Below are positions 25,144 to 34,009 of a stretch of DNA of 64,000 bases, piece by piece. The notes beneath the pieces are model-generated. The model ran no database searches, was not told the origin of the DNA, and saw only the letters and a program-made list of their open reading frames with translations. Positions within the stretch are counted from its first letter, which is position 1; every line of letters begins with the position of its first letter. Source of the DNA: Opitutaceae bacterium. GTDB taxonomy: Bacteria > Verrucomicrobiota > Verrucomicrobiia > Opitutales > Opitutaceae. Both the position numbers and the translations under genes were made by a program. The stretch is taken from contig JACFMR010000002.1 of the NCBI GenBank assembly GCA_019455245.1, positions 124,001 to 188,000 of the forward strand, given 5' to 3'.

Positions 25144-25836
25144 TTACAGGCCGAAGAGCTGGATCAACCCGCCGGAAAGCGCGATGGTGGCGCCGGCGAG
25201 CACGTGGCTGTAACGGGACAGACGCTGGGAGGGGAACCACTGCAAACCGAACTGGGCGCCCAGCACGATCACCAACATCGAGGCGACGGTCACCGCCGAG
25301 AATGCCCCCGCCACCAGCCACGCCCCCGCCCAACCGCTGGTCGCCGCCGGATAGATGAAGAGCGGGATGAGCGGCTCACAGGGCCCGAAGACAAAAATCG
25401 CGAACAGGATCCAGGGCGTGAGGCTGACTTCCGCGCCGGTCTTGGGATCGTGCACGTGGTCGCGGGCGTGGATGCGGATGAAATGGTCATGGGTGTGCGT
25501 TCCGGCCGGGGTCCGGCGCAGCCGCCACAGGCCCCAGAGGGCGTAGAGCGCGCCAAAAATAATCAGCGCCCAGGCCGCGATCTCACCGCGGAACGACTCG
25601 ATCCATTCCAGATGTTGCAGGCTGGCCCCGATGGCGTAGCCCACAAATCCGAGGATGACCGAACTGGCCACATGCCCAAGGCCGCACGCAAAGGTAATCG
25701 CAGCGGTGCGACCGAAGGACCAGCGCCGCGCCTTCGCCATGACGATGAACGGCACATAGTGATCCGGCCCGATGACGGTGTGGATGAACGCGACCGCCGC
25801 CGCGTTCATGGTGAGCACCGCCAGATCAGGGGTCAT
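25144..25836 (-). CDS. NicO/UreH-like membrane protein, probable nickel permease
   Basis: This 230-residue protein has about six hydrophobic helices. Metal-type motifs are HTVIGPDHYVPF in the first helix (His and Asp-His spaced much as in nickel/cobalt transporters), CGLGHVASSV in the next, and FGPCEPLIPL later. A His-rich cytoplasmic loop (THTHDHFIRIHARDHVHD) could hold nickel. It closes the hydrogenase operon, 9 bases after the maturation protease, which fits nickel delivery to the [NiFe] site. The closest broad families are UreH/NicO-type; substrate assignment is inference from context and His content. Confidence 0.7.
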   Translation of the reverse strand: MTPDLAVLTMNAAAVAFIHTVIGPDHYVPFIVMAKARRWSFGRTAAITFACGLGHVASSVILGFVGYAIGASLQHLEWIESFRGEIAAWALIIFGALYALWGLWRLRRTPAGTHTHDHFIRIHARDHVHDPKTGAEVSLTPWILFAIFVFGPCEPLIPLFIYPAATSGWAGAWLVAGAFSAVTVASMLVIVLGAQFGLQWFPSQRLSRYSHVLAGATIALSGGLIQLFGL

Positions 25837-25845
25837 GATTGGCGG

Positions 25846-26367
25846 TTAATGCCGGCTGACCAGCCTGTGGGCAAGCTCGCGCACGTCGCGCACGACGGCA
25901 GGGACCGCCGCGGCCACGGGATCGGACAACTCGAGACACATCGGATTGATGGTCTCGACCGAGATGGTGAACAGTTGCACGTCGGGAAATTTTTCCAGCA
26001 GCGCGGCAGCGGCGAACAGATCGCGCAGGCCGAAATCGTGCGCCGAAAGCCCGAGCGGAATGTCCGCCACCCCGGCCGGCCGCACCCGCGTGACCGTGCC
26101 GGCGGGCTGCCCGTCGCGGGTGGCGTCGAGCATGATCACGACCGGCGCGCGGGTGATGGACTCAAGCAGGTTGATGCCCCCGGTGCCGCCGTCGAGGAGT
26201 TGCACGCCAGGTGCAACCGGCCCCTGCTCCAGCGCCCGGAGCACGTGAATGCCCACGCCCTCGTCGCCCATGAGCAGGTTGCCCACGCCGATCACCAGCA
26301 CGGCGCACCGGTCGGAGTCCGCGATCGAACCCGTGCCGCCCACCAGATCAAGGTCGGCGCGGATCAT
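25846..26367 (-). CDS. hupD: [NiFe]-hydrogenase maturation endopeptidase
   Basis: This 173-residue protein is a HyaD/HupD-type protease that removes the C-terminal peptide of the hydrogenase large subunit after nickel insertion. Its motifs are VLVIGVGNLLMGDEGVGIHV with the nickel-sensing Glu and Asp, LLDGGTGG with a conserved Asp, and SAHDFGLRD with a conserved His. It follows the cytochrome gene with an ATGA overlap. The likely target is the 18-residue tail after His556 of the large subunit encoded three genes upstream in transcription order. Confidence 0.93.
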   Translation of the reverse strand: MIRADLDLVGGTGSIADSDRCAVLVIGVGNLLMGDEGVGIHVLRALEQGPVAPGVQLLDGGTGGINLLESITRAPVVIMLDATRDGQPAGTVTRVRPAGVADIPLGLSAHDFGLRDLFAAAALLEKFPDVQLFTISVETINPMCLELSDPVAAAVPAVVRDVRELAHRLVSRH

Positions 26368-27128
26368 ATGACGGGGTTCCCCGTTTGGTCCGCAGTCTTG
26401 GCCGCCGGTTTGCCGCCGAACCAGGACTTGCCGTCACTCTTGCCGGCGGGCAGAAACTTCCAGCCGCCGGCCATCGAGGACAGCACGCCGTGGCCCTCCA
26501 CGTAGTCGTGATAGAACACCAGATAGACGTGGACGATAGTGAAGATGATGAAGAACCAGGTGGCGAGGTGATGCCACTGCCGCAGGCCCGCGTCGCCGCC
26601 AAAGATCGGCAGCAACCAGGTGAACAGCTGCGGGAACCACGCGTCGCTCATGTTGGCATACATCGCGAAGCCGCTCGCGACCTGAAACAGGAAGACGAGA
26701 AACATCACAAAGTAGGTCAGATACGCGAGGGCGTTGTGACCGACCGCCATCAGGGGTTTGTTGGAGGACTGGAGGATGTCCACCTTCAGCACCTTGACCA
26801 CCTCGCGGAACTGGGCGAGGCGCAGGGGCAGGAAGTTCTTCCAGTCCGCATACTGGTTGCCGACAAAGCCCCAGTAGATGCGGAAGGCGAAGTTGAAGAC
26901 GAAGACGTAGGCCGCCGCGAAGTGGATGAAACGCGTCGTGCCGAACCAATAGCTGAACGAGGCCTCGCTCGCCGTGTTGATGGCGGGCGGGTTGGCGATG
27001 ATGAAACCCGTGACCGTGAGTACGAGGATGCAGAGCGCGTTCAACCAGTGATAAAACCGGACCGGCAGTTCCCACACATAGACCCGTTGGAACGCCGGGG
27101 GCGGAGCGGTGGGGTTGGATGGATTCAT
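26364..27128 (-). CDS. hupC: Ni/Fe-hydrogenase b-type cytochrome subunit
   Basis: This 254-residue integral membrane protein has four to five helices and the pattern of HyaC/HupC di-heme cytochrome b: VWELPVRFYHWLNALCILVL, RFIHFAAAYVFVFNFAFRIY, a GHNALAYLTYF segment and WHHLATWFFIIFTIVHVYLV. The helix histidines are candidate heme ligands. It accepts electrons from the hydrogenase small subunit and passes them to the quinone pool. It lies 12 bases after the large-subunit gene. Confidence 0.94.
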   Translation of the reverse strand: MNPSNPTAPPPAFQRVYVWELPVRFYHWLNALCILVLTVTGFIIANPPAINTASEASFSYWFGTTRFIHFAAAYVFVFNFAFRIYWGFVGNQYADWKNFLPLRLAQFREVVKVLKVDILQSSNKPLMAVGHNALAYLTYFVMFLVFLFQVASGFAMYANMSDAWFPQLFTWLLPIFGGDAGLRQWHHLATWFFIIFTIVHVYLVFYHDYVEGHGVLSSMAGGWKFLPAGKSDGKSWFGGKPAAKTADQTGNPVI

Positions 27129-27140
27129 GACAACCTCCGT

Positions 27141-28865
27141 TCAAAGTGCGGGTGCGGTGGAGACCTCCTGCAGCTTGGCCCCTTGGTCGTCGTAGAGATG
27201 GACGGCGCAGGCCAGGCAGGGATCGAAGGAGTGGATCGTGCGCAGGATCTCCAGCGGGATCTTGGGATCGTGCACCGGCGTGCCGATGAGCGAGGCCTCG
27301 TAAGGCGAACGGCCGCCCTGCCCATCGCGCGGCGAGGCGTTCCAGGTGGTCGGAACCACGAGCTGATAGTTCGCGATGCGCTTGTCGCCGATGTCGATCC
27401 AGTGTGCGAGGGCGCCGCGGGGCGCCTCGGTCGGACCGACGCCCCGGGCCGTGGCGGGCCAGGTAGCCGGTTCCCACTTTTCCTTCGTGAAGGTGCGCGA
27501 GTCGCCGTTTTTGATGTTGCTCAGCAACTGGTCGTAGAACTCCTGCGCCCAGCGGGCGACCAGTTTGGTCTCGATGCCGCGCGCGGCGGTACGGCCGAGC
27601 GTGGAGAAGAGGACCGTGGCCGGCGCGTTGAGCGCGGAAAGGGCCTCGGTGACCGCTTCCTTGATCTCCCCGTTGCCGGCCGCGTAGCCGACGAGCAGGC
27701 GCGAGAGCGGGCCGACCTCCATGGCGTGGCCCTTCCAGCGCGGCGTCTTGATCCAGCTGTATTTGGCGTCGACGTCGAGGTGTTCATAGGGCGGTTTCGG
27801 CCCGGAATACCGCAGGTTGGTCTGGCCCTCCCACGGATGCAGCCCGGCCGCGGTGCCCTCGTAGTCATACCACGAGTGATCCACGAATTCCTGGATGCCG
27901 GCGGGATCCTTCGGGTCAACCTCGTGCACGCGGGAGAGGTCGCGGTCGAGCACGATGCCGCGCGGGATCTTGAAACGGGCGACGTCGGCGAAGCCGTGGG
28001 TCGGCAGGTCGCCGTAGCTGAGGTAGTTCGTCACGCCGCCACCGATCGCGGTCCAGTCGAGGTAGGACGGGGCGATGGCCATGAGATCGGGCAGATAGAC
28101 CTGCTCGACGAACACCTTCGCCTGCTCCAGCAGGCGGCCGATCAGGGCGAGCCGCTCGGCGTTGAGCGCGTTGGCCTCGTCGATGTTGATGGCGCAGGGC
28201 ACGCCGCCCACGAGGTAGTTCGGGTGCGGATTCTTGCCGCCGAGGATGGTGTGGACCTTGACGATTTCCTTCTGCCACTCGAGCGCCTCCAGGTAGTGCG
28301 CCACGCCGATCAGGTTGACGGCGGGCGGCAGCTTGTAGGCCGGATGGCCCCAGTAGCCGTTGGCAAAGATGCCCAGCTGGCCGCTCTCGACGAATTTCAC
28401 CAGGCGTTTCTGCAGGTCGCTGAAATAGCCGGGCGAACTCTTCGGCCAGTGCGAGATACTCTGCGCGATGCGCGAGGCCTCGGCGGGGTCGGCCTTGAGC
28501 GCGCTGACCACATCGACCCAGTCCAGCGCGTGCAGGTGGTAGAAGTGCACGACGTGGTCCTGCATGTATTGCGTGCAGAACATCAGGTTGCGGATCAGCT
28601 CCGCGTTGGGCGGCACGGCGATGCCGAGCGCATCCTCGACGGCGCGCACGGATGCAAGTGCGTGCACGGTGGTGCAGACACCACAGACGCGTTCGCAGAA
28701 CGCCCAGGCGTCGCGCGGATCGCGGCCCTTGAGGATGACCTCCAGGCCGCGGACCATCGTGCCGGCGCTCCAGGCGTCGGTGATGACGCCGTCCTTGACC
28801 TCGGCCTCGATGCGGAGGTGGCCCTCGATGCGGGTGATCGGATCAACTACGATGCGGTTGCTCAT
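27141..28865 (-). CDS. hupL: [NiFe]-hydrogenase large subunit
   Basis: This 574-residue catalytic subunit carries the Ni-Fe site between its two CxxC motifs: RVCGVC at residues 59-64 and DPCLACAVH at 548-556. The 18 residues after His556 are the peptide removed on maturation. Group 1 features include RIEGHLRIEAEV near the start and VDPITR. It overlaps the small-subunit gene by ATGA. Together with the b-cytochrome it should act as a membrane-bound uptake hydrogenase oxidising H2 at the outer face of the cytoplasmic membrane. Confidence 0.96.
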   Translation of the reverse strand: MSNRIVVDPITRIEGHLRIEAEVKDGVITDAWSAGTMVRGLEVILKGRDPRDAWAFCERVCGVCTTVHALASVRAVEDALGIAVPPNAELIRNLMFCTQYMQDHVVHFYHLHALDWVDVVSALKADPAEASRIAQSISHWPKSSPGYFSDLQKRLVKFVESGQLGIFANGYWGHPAYKLPPAVNLIGVAHYLEALEWQKEIVKVHTILGGKNPHPNYLVGGVPCAINIDEANALNAERLALIGRLLEQAKVFVEQVYLPDLMAIAPSYLDWTAIGGGVTNYLSYGDLPTHGFADVARFKIPRGIVLDRDLSRVHEVDPKDPAGIQEFVDHSWYDYEGTAAGLHPWEGQTNLRYSGPKPPYEHLDVDAKYSWIKTPRWKGHAMEVGPLSRLLVGYAAGNGEIKEAVTEALSALNAPATVLFSTLGRTAARGIETKLVARWAQEFYDQLLSNIKNGDSRTFTKEKWEPATWPATARGVGPTEAPRGALAHWIDIGDKRIANYQLVVPTTWNASPRDGQGGRSPYEASLIGTPVHDPKIPLEILRTIHSFDPCLACAVHLYDDQGAKLQEVSTAPAL

Positions 28866-30040
28866 GACTGCTTCCCTCCTTTCGCGTTGGGATCAATGGC
28901 CGGGGTCGGCGGGGCGGCCGCGGCGGATTCGCCGGGTTGCTCGCCGATCTCGTGGTGCTTGCGGATGTTGGTGAGCACGGCGTGCGCCGCCGCGCCCGCG
29001 ACCGTGGCCGCGCCCACGGCCAGGCCGATCTTGTCGGCCGTGGTCTCGATGCCGAAACCGGGGAAGCTCGCGAGCCGTTCGTAGAACGGGCCGTTGTCCC
29101 AGAAGTTCGATTCCGAGCAACCGATGCAGCCGTGGCCCGACTGGATCGGGAAGCTGACGCCACCGTTCCAGCGGATCGTGCCGCAGGAGTTGTAGGTGGT
29201 CGGCCCGCGGCAGCCCATCTTGTAGAGGCAGTAGCCCTTGCGCGCGTTTTCGTCGTCGAACGATTCAACGAAGAGCCCGGCGTCATAGTTGGGCCGGCGG
29301 TAGCAGGTGTCGTGCACGCGGCGGGAGTAGAAGGCCATCGGACGGCCGAGGGAATCGAGCTGCGGGATGCGGTCGAAGGTGAGCAGGTGCACGAGCACGC
29401 CGGCCATGACCTCGGCGATGGGCGGGCAGCCCTGGACGTTCACCACCGGCTTGCCGGCGATGACCTTGTGGATGGGCGTGGCCCGGGTGGGATTGGGCTT
29501 GGCCGCCTGCACGCAACCGGAACACGCGCAGTTGCCCCACGCGATGACCGCCTTCGCGTCGGCCACCACTTCCTCGACGATCTGTTTGGCGGTGCGACCG
29601 CCGATGCAGCAGTAAACCCCGTCCTCCGCCAGGGGCACGGAACCCTCGATGCAGACCAGATACTGGCCGCGATACTTGGTCATCGTGTCGTGCAGGGCGG
29701 CCTCGGCCTGATGACCGGACGCGGCCATGAGGGTCTCGGTGTAGTCGAGCGAGATCTTGTCGAGCAGGATGTCCGCGACGATGGGATGCGACGAACGGAT
29801 GAACGACTCGCTGCAGCAGGTGCATTCCTGAAAATGCATCCAGATGACCGGGATGCGGGTGCGTGTTTCCAGCGCGTGGGTGATCTGCGCGATGCCGTCG
29901 GCGCCCAGGCCCATGCAGGCGCTCATCCAGCCACAGAACTTGAGAAAATCGCGACGGGAAACGCCGCGCGCGGTCAGTTGCTCATAAACGGTCACTTCAT
30001 CCTGGGTGGCCGGGTGTACGGACAAGGCATCGTTCTTCAT
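28862..30040 (-). CDS. hupS: [NiFe]-hydrogenase small subunit, six-Cys proximal type
   Basis: This 392-residue precursor has a Tat signal (SRRDFLKF at residues 28-35) and a C-terminal membrane helix (IGLAVGAATVAGAAAHAVL). Cysteines around the proximal cluster are C73, C75 and C76 (ECTCC), C171 and C176 (WGNCACSGC) and C205 (GCPP), the six-Cys set of oxygen-tolerant membrane-bound hydrogenases with a [4Fe-3S] cluster. An additional C173 is unusual at this site. Medial and distal cluster motifs follow (CYRRPNYDAG, KGYCLYKMGC, GHGCIGCSE). I prefer the ATG at 30040, which gives a normal Tat leader. It is the first gene of the operon. Confidence 0.95.
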   Translation of the reverse strand: MKNDALSVHPATQDEVTVYEQLTARGVSRRDFLKFCGWMSACMGLGADGIAQITHALETRTRIPVIWMHFQECTCCSESFIRSSHPIVADILLDKISLDYTETLMAASGHQAEAALHDTMTKYRGQYLVCIEGSVPLAEDGVYCCIGGRTAKQIVEEVVADAKAVIAWGNCACSGCVQAAKPNPTRATPIHKVIAGKPVVNVQGCPPIAEVMAGVLVHLLTFDRIPQLDSLGRPMAFYSRRVHDTCYRRPNYDAGLFVESFDDENARKGYCLYKMGCRGPTTYNSCGTIRWNGGVSFPIQSGHGCIGCSESNFWDNGPFYERLASFPGFGIETTADKIGLAVGAATVAGAAAHAVLTNIRKHHEIGEQPGESAAAAPPTPAIDPNAKGGKQS

Positions 30041-30233
30041 GGGAAAAACACCGCGGGGGGAGCGGTCGGGGCTGAGGGTTGGGACTGAGAATACTAAGCG
30101 GCGCCATCTTATGTCATATTGGCAGGGCCCCCTCCGCATGTATTGCCGAGTTATGCGCAGAAGTTGCTGAATTTTCACTTAAGCTCGACCCCGGGCCCAA
30201 ATGTGTGCTTACGGGCAACAGCCCCATTTGCCC
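30041..30233. promoter_or_regulatory. Divergent promoter region, hup and hyp operons
   Basis: This 193-base spacer separates the divergent hupS and hypA starts and must contain promoters for both operons. A TTGGCA word at 30119-30124 recalls half of a sigma-54 site, but the matching GC at the required spacing is absent. I name no factor. Confidence 0.5.
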
Positions 30234-30581
30234 ATGCACGAGGTCGGAATCATGGAATCTGCGCTCGCCGCCGTGCAGCGCCATGCCGTCGAAAACCGGG
30301 CGGAACGGGTGGAGCGGATCGTGCTGCGCATCGGCACCCTGGCCGGCGTGGAGCTGGAGGCCCTGCGCTTCGCCTTCGACATTGTGTCCCGGGGGACGGT
30401 GGCCGAGGGCTCCACCCTGGAAATCGAATCGGTACCGGCGGCGGTTTACTGCCCGGCCTGCCGGCGCGAATTTGCGGGCGAAAACGGCGGGTTCATCTTC
30501 ACCTGCCCCGGTTGCGGCGATCTCTGCGGCGAGATCCGGCGCGGCCGCGAACTCGAACTCAGCCGCATCGAAATGAGCTGA
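30234..30581 (+). CDS. hypA: Hydrogenase nickel-insertion protein HypA
   Basis: This 115-residue protein begins MHEVGI, giving the essential N-terminal nickel-binding His2 and the adjacent Glu3; this fixes the start at 30234 rather than at upstream ATGs. The zinc site is present as CPAC and CPGC, with 26 residues between the pairs. HypA works with HypB to insert nickel into the large subunit. hypB follows after 3 bases. Confidence 0.95.
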   Translation: MHEVGIMESALAAVQRHAVENRAERVERIVLRIGTLAGVELEALRFAFDIVSRGTVAEGSTLEIESVPAAVYCPACRREFAGENGGFIFTCPGCGDLCGEIRRGRELELSRIEMS

Positions 30582-30584
30582 ACC

Positions 30585-31373
30585 ATGTGTCTCGAATGCG
30601 GATGTGGAAAATCGGTACTCTTCGGGGTCCGCGTGCTCAGTGTGATCGCTCCCGGGCTCCTGCGGCCGCGGCCGGCCGCCCCGTCCGAGGTCACGGTCGT
30701 GACCCCGGAGCCGCCGGCGCGGCGCACGATCGAGGTCCACACCTCCCTGCTGGCGAAAAACGACGATGCCGCGGCGCGCAACCGCGCGCTCTTCGCCCGG
30801 CACCGCCTGCTGAGCCTCAACCTCGTCTCCTCGCCGGGCGCAGGCAAAACCACCCTGCTCTCGCGCACGGTGGACGAGTTCGGGCTCACCCACAAATGCG
30901 CGGTGGTCGTCGGCGATCTCGAGACCGACAACGACGCCCGGCGCATTCACCGGCCGCATGTGCCGGTGGCGCAGATCACCACCGGCACGGCCTGCCATCT
31001 CGATGCCGAGATGGTGGCGCGCGGCGCGGCCAGCCTAGACCTCACGGACGTGCGCGTGCTGTTCATCGAGAACGTCGGCAACCTCGTGTGCCCCGCCGCG
31101 TTTGACCTCGGCGAGACCGTGCGGGTGGTGCTCCTCTCCGCCACCGAGGGCGAGGACAAGCCGCTCAAATACCCGCCCATCTTCAAGTCGGCGCATCTCG
31201 TGCTGCTGACGAAAATCGATGTGGCCGGCGTGTTGGATTTCAACCTGGCGACGGCGGTGGAAAACATCCGCCGCGTCGCCCCCCAGGCCCGCCTCATCCA
31301 GCTCTCCGCCCGCAGCGGGGCGGGCATGGAGGAGTGGTATCAGTTTCTCCGCGACCGCCTGCCGCCGGCCTAA
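30585..31373 (+). CDS. hypB: Hydrogenase nickel GTPase HypB
   Basis: This 262-residue GTPase begins with the high-affinity nickel motif CLECGCG (CxxCGC type), lacks the His-rich stretch of some HypBs, and has a P-loop SSPGAGKTT near residue 82. The second metal site Cys-His appears in GTACHLDAEM, and the guanine-specificity TKID motif is present. It energises nickel transfer from HypA. The absence of a His-rich storage region fits the presence of a His-rich permease-like protein in the hup operon. Confidence 0.95.
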   Translation: MCLECGCGKSVLFGVRVLSVIAPGLLRPRPAAPSEVTVVTPEPPARRTIEVHTSLLAKNDDAAARNRALFARHRLLSLNLVSSPGAGKTTLLSRTVDEFGLTHKCAVVVGDLETDNDARRIHRPHVPVAQITTGTACHLDAEMVARGAASLDLTDVRVLFIENVGNLVCPAAFDLGETVRVVLLSATEGEDKPLKYPPIFKSAHLVLLTKIDVAGVLDFNLATAVENIRRVAPQARLIQLSARSGAGMEEWYQFLRDRLPPA

Positions 31374-31408
31374 ACCGCCGCCATCGGCCTGATTTTTCCC
31401 ACCTCACC

Positions 31409-33727
31409 ATGAACCCCGCCCCGCCCCTCTGTGACCGTCTGTTGCGGGTGCGCGGCACCGTGCAGGGCGTCGGATTCCGGCCCTACGTGCTCCGGCTGGC
31501 CACCGAACTAGGCGTCAACGGCTGGGTGCAAAACGACGCCCAGGGCGTGCTGGTGCGCGCGGTCGGCGAAGCCGGCCGGCTCGAACAATTCGCCGCCGAC
31601 CTCGTCCGGCGCGCTCCCGGCGCCGCCCGCGTCGCCGACGTGGAGTGGCTCGACGTCGGGCCCGACCAACCGGAGGTCAACGGCGGTTTCACCATCATCG
31701 CCAGCGCGGTGGCGACCGGGGAAATCGAAACCGGCGCACCGGTCGATCTGGCGCCCTGCCCCGACTGCCGGCGCGAACTCACCGCCACGGCTGACCGGCG
31801 GAGCGGTTACGTCTTCATCAATTGCACCCAATGCGGTCCGCGCTACTCCATCATCGAACAGCTGCCATATGACCGGCCGCAAACCACGATGCGCTGCTTC
31901 CGCATGTGCCCGGTTTGCGCGCAGGAATACGCGGATCCGCGCAGCCGCCGCTTTCACGCCGAGCCCAACGCCTGCCCCGCGTGCGGACCCCAACTGCGGC
32001 TGACCGATCCGACCGGCCGCGTGCTCGCCGAACGCGACGACGCCCTCGATCAAACGGTCGCCGCCCTGCTCGCCGGTCAAATCGTGGCAGTGAAGGGCGT
32101 CGGCGGGTTTCACCTGATGGCGGATGCCACCAACGACGACGCCGTGGCGGAGTTGCGCCGGCGCAAACACCGCGAGGAAAAACCGCTCGCCGTGATGTTT
32201 CGCGATCCCGCGATGCTGCGACGCTGGGCGGAGGTTTCCCTCCGGGCGGAAACGCTGCTGACCTCCCCGTCGTGTCCGATCGTGCTGGTGCCGCGACACG
32301 ACACCCCGGTCCTCGCCGCCGGCATCGGCCCGGGCAACCCGTGGGTGGGCGCGCTGCTGCCGCCCTCGCCCTTGCACCTGCGGCTGCTGGCGCTGGCCGA
32401 CCGACCGCTGGTGGCGACCAGCGGCAACCTGTCCGACGAACCGCTTTGCACCGATGATGACGAAGCCCGCACACGGCTGGCGGGCATCGCGGATCTCTTT
32501 CTCGGTCACAACCGCGCGATCGCCCGGCCGGTAGACGACTCGGTGGTGCGGTTCACCCGTGGCGGCGCGGCGATTCTGCTGCGGCGCGCCCGCGGTTATG
32601 CGCCGACCCCGCTGCGCCTGCCCGCCCGGTTGGACCAACCGATCGTGTGTGTGGGCGCGCACATGAAGAACACCGTCGCCGTGGCCTCGGGCGACCGCCT
32701 GGTCCTCAGTCCGCACATCGGCGATCTCGACGGCGTGGCGACGCACGGGGTGTTCACCCGCACGATTGAAACCCTGACGGCGTTGCTGGGCGCCAGGGCC
32801 GGCGGCGTGGTCTGCGACAAGCATCCCGACTATGCCTCCACCCGCTGGGCGGAAACCTGCGGCCTGCCATGCTGCGCCGTGCAACATCATCTCGCGCACG
32901 TGCTCGCGGTGCTGCTCGAACACGGCCACATCGCCGACCACGTGATCGGCGTGTCCTGGGATGGCACCGGGTACGGCGAGGACGGCACGGTCTGGGGCGG
33001 CGAATTCATCCGGTTCGAACGCGGCCGCGCGGTGCGCTTCGCCCGCCTGCGGCCCTTCCGGCTGGCGGGCGGCGAGGCAGCCGTGCGCGATGCGCGTCGC
33101 GTGGCGGTGGCCCTCGCTTCTGCACTGGATGCCAATGCAGCCGCGTCCACGGCCGCCCGTTTCGGTTTCACCGCCAACGAAACCACGACGCTGCAAACCA
33201 TGCTGACGCAGGGGTTGAACGCCCCGGTTTGCACCAGTGCGGGACGGTTGTTCGACGGGGTGGGTGCCCTGCTGGGCTTGGGCCGGCGCAACGCGTTTGA
33301 GGGCCAGCTGCCGCTCGCCGTCGAGATCGCGGCCACCCGCGCGCCGGCCGGCGGCCGTGCGCTGCCCTTCGATGTGGTGCGCGCCCCGGAGGCGGCGATC
33401 TGTGAAATCGATTGGCGGCCGGCCGTCGCCGAACTGATCGCCGCACCGGCAACCGACGCCGCGGCGTTGGCGGCGGCGTTTCACCGCGGTCTCGTGCGCG
33501 CGATGGTGGAGGTCTGCGGCCACGCCGGCGTGAAATCCGTGGCGCTGGCCGGCGGATGTTTTCAAAACGCGTTCCTGCGCGACCTCGCCGATAACGGTCT
33601 CGCCGCCGCCGGTTTCAATGTGCTCGCCCCCCGCGAGCTGCCGCCCAACGATGGCGCCATTGCCGCCGGCCAGGCGCTCGGCGCGCTTTGGAATCTCACG
33701 ACTGTCGAGTTGCCCCGCCACCCCTGA
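31409..33727 (+). CDS. hypF: Carbamoyltransferase HypF
   Basis: This 772-residue protein makes the cyanide ligand precursor for the Fe of the active site from carbamoyl phosphate. Domains in order are acylphosphatase (VRGTVQGVGFRPYVLRLA, about residues 10-95), two zinc-finger Cys4 units (CPDCRREL...CTQCGPR and CPVCAQEY...CPACGPQ), a YrdC-like domain (VAVKGVGGFHLMADATND) and a Kae1-like domain (VQHHLAHVLAVLLEHG, GVSWDGTGYGEDGTVWGGEF). The start at 31409 begins the acylphosphatase domain. It follows hypB by 35 bases. Confidence 0.95.
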   Translation: MNPAPPLCDRLLRVRGTVQGVGFRPYVLRLATELGVNGWVQNDAQGVLVRAVGEAGRLEQFAADLVRRAPGAARVADVEWLDVGPDQPEVNGGFTIIASAVATGEIETGAPVDLAPCPDCRRELTATADRRSGYVFINCTQCGPRYSIIEQLPYDRPQTTMRCFRMCPVCAQEYADPRSRRFHAEPNACPACGPQLRLTDPTGRVLAERDDALDQTVAALLAGQIVAVKGVGGFHLMADATNDDAVAELRRRKHREEKPLAVMFRDPAMLRRWAEVSLRAETLLTSPSCPIVLVPRHDTPVLAAGIGPGNPWVGALLPPSPLHLRLLALADRPLVATSGNLSDEPLCTDDDEARTRLAGIADLFLGHNRAIARPVDDSVVRFTRGGAAILLRRARGYAPTPLRLPARLDQPIVCVGAHMKNTVAVASGDRLVLSPHIGDLDGVATHGVFTRTIETLTALLGARAGGVVCDKHPDYASTRWAETCGLPCCAVQHHLAHVLAVLLEHGHIADHVIGVSWDGTGYGEDGTVWGGEFIRFERGRAVRFARLRPFRLAGGEAAVRDARRVAVALASALDANAAASTAARFGFTANETTTLQTMLTQGLNAPVCTSAGRLFDGVGALLGLGRRNAFEGQLPLAVEIAATRAPAGGRALPFDVVRAPEAAICEIDWRPAVAELIAAPATDAAALAAAFHRGLVRAMVEVCGHAGVKSVALAGGCFQNAFLRDLADNGLAAAGFNVLAPRELPPNDGAIAAGQALGALWNLTTVELPRHP

Positions 33728-33739
33728 CCCCATCCGCCC

Positions 33740-34009
33740 ATGTGCCTCGCCGTTCCCGGAAAAGTGCTCGAAATCCAAGGTGATGACCCGATCCTGCGGA
33801 CCGCCCGCGTGAGCTTCGCCGGCGTCATCAAGAACGTCAGCCTCACCTGCGCCCCCGAGGCCAAGGTCGGCGACTACGTGCTCGTGCACGTCGGCGTCGC
33901 CATCAGCATCGTGGACCAGGAGGAGGCCGAGCAGACCTTCGCCTACCTAAAGCAGATGGGCGAACTCGACGGGCTCGAACCGGCGCCCGGCGGCGGAGGG
34001 CCCCCATGA
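33740..34009 (+). CDS. hypC: Hydrogenase assembly chaperone HypC
   Basis: This 89-residue chaperone starts [12 protein letters not shown], with the essential Cys2 used to carry the Fe(CN)2CO unit together with HypD. The OB-like strands [12 protein letters not shown] and [21 protein letters not shown] are typical. It lies 12 bases after hypF and overlaps hypD by ATGA. Confidence 0.95.
   Translation: MCLAVPGKVLEIQGDDPILRTARVSFAGVIKNVSLTCAPEAKVGDYVLVHVGVAISIVDQEEAEQTFAYLKQMGELDGLEPAPGGGGPP

Noticed and set aside
26385..29084. An 899-codon frame opposite the hydrogenase genes
   Set aside because: It is antisense to hupC, hupL and hupS, whose catalytic motifs are intact; the composition is typical of a shadow.
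30119..30142. Possible sigma-54 promoter before hypA
   Set aside because: TTGGCA is present but the GC dinucleotide at the required spacing is not.
31508..33889. A 793-codon frame opposite hypF
   Set aside because: It is antisense to hypF, which has all its domains and zinc fingers.
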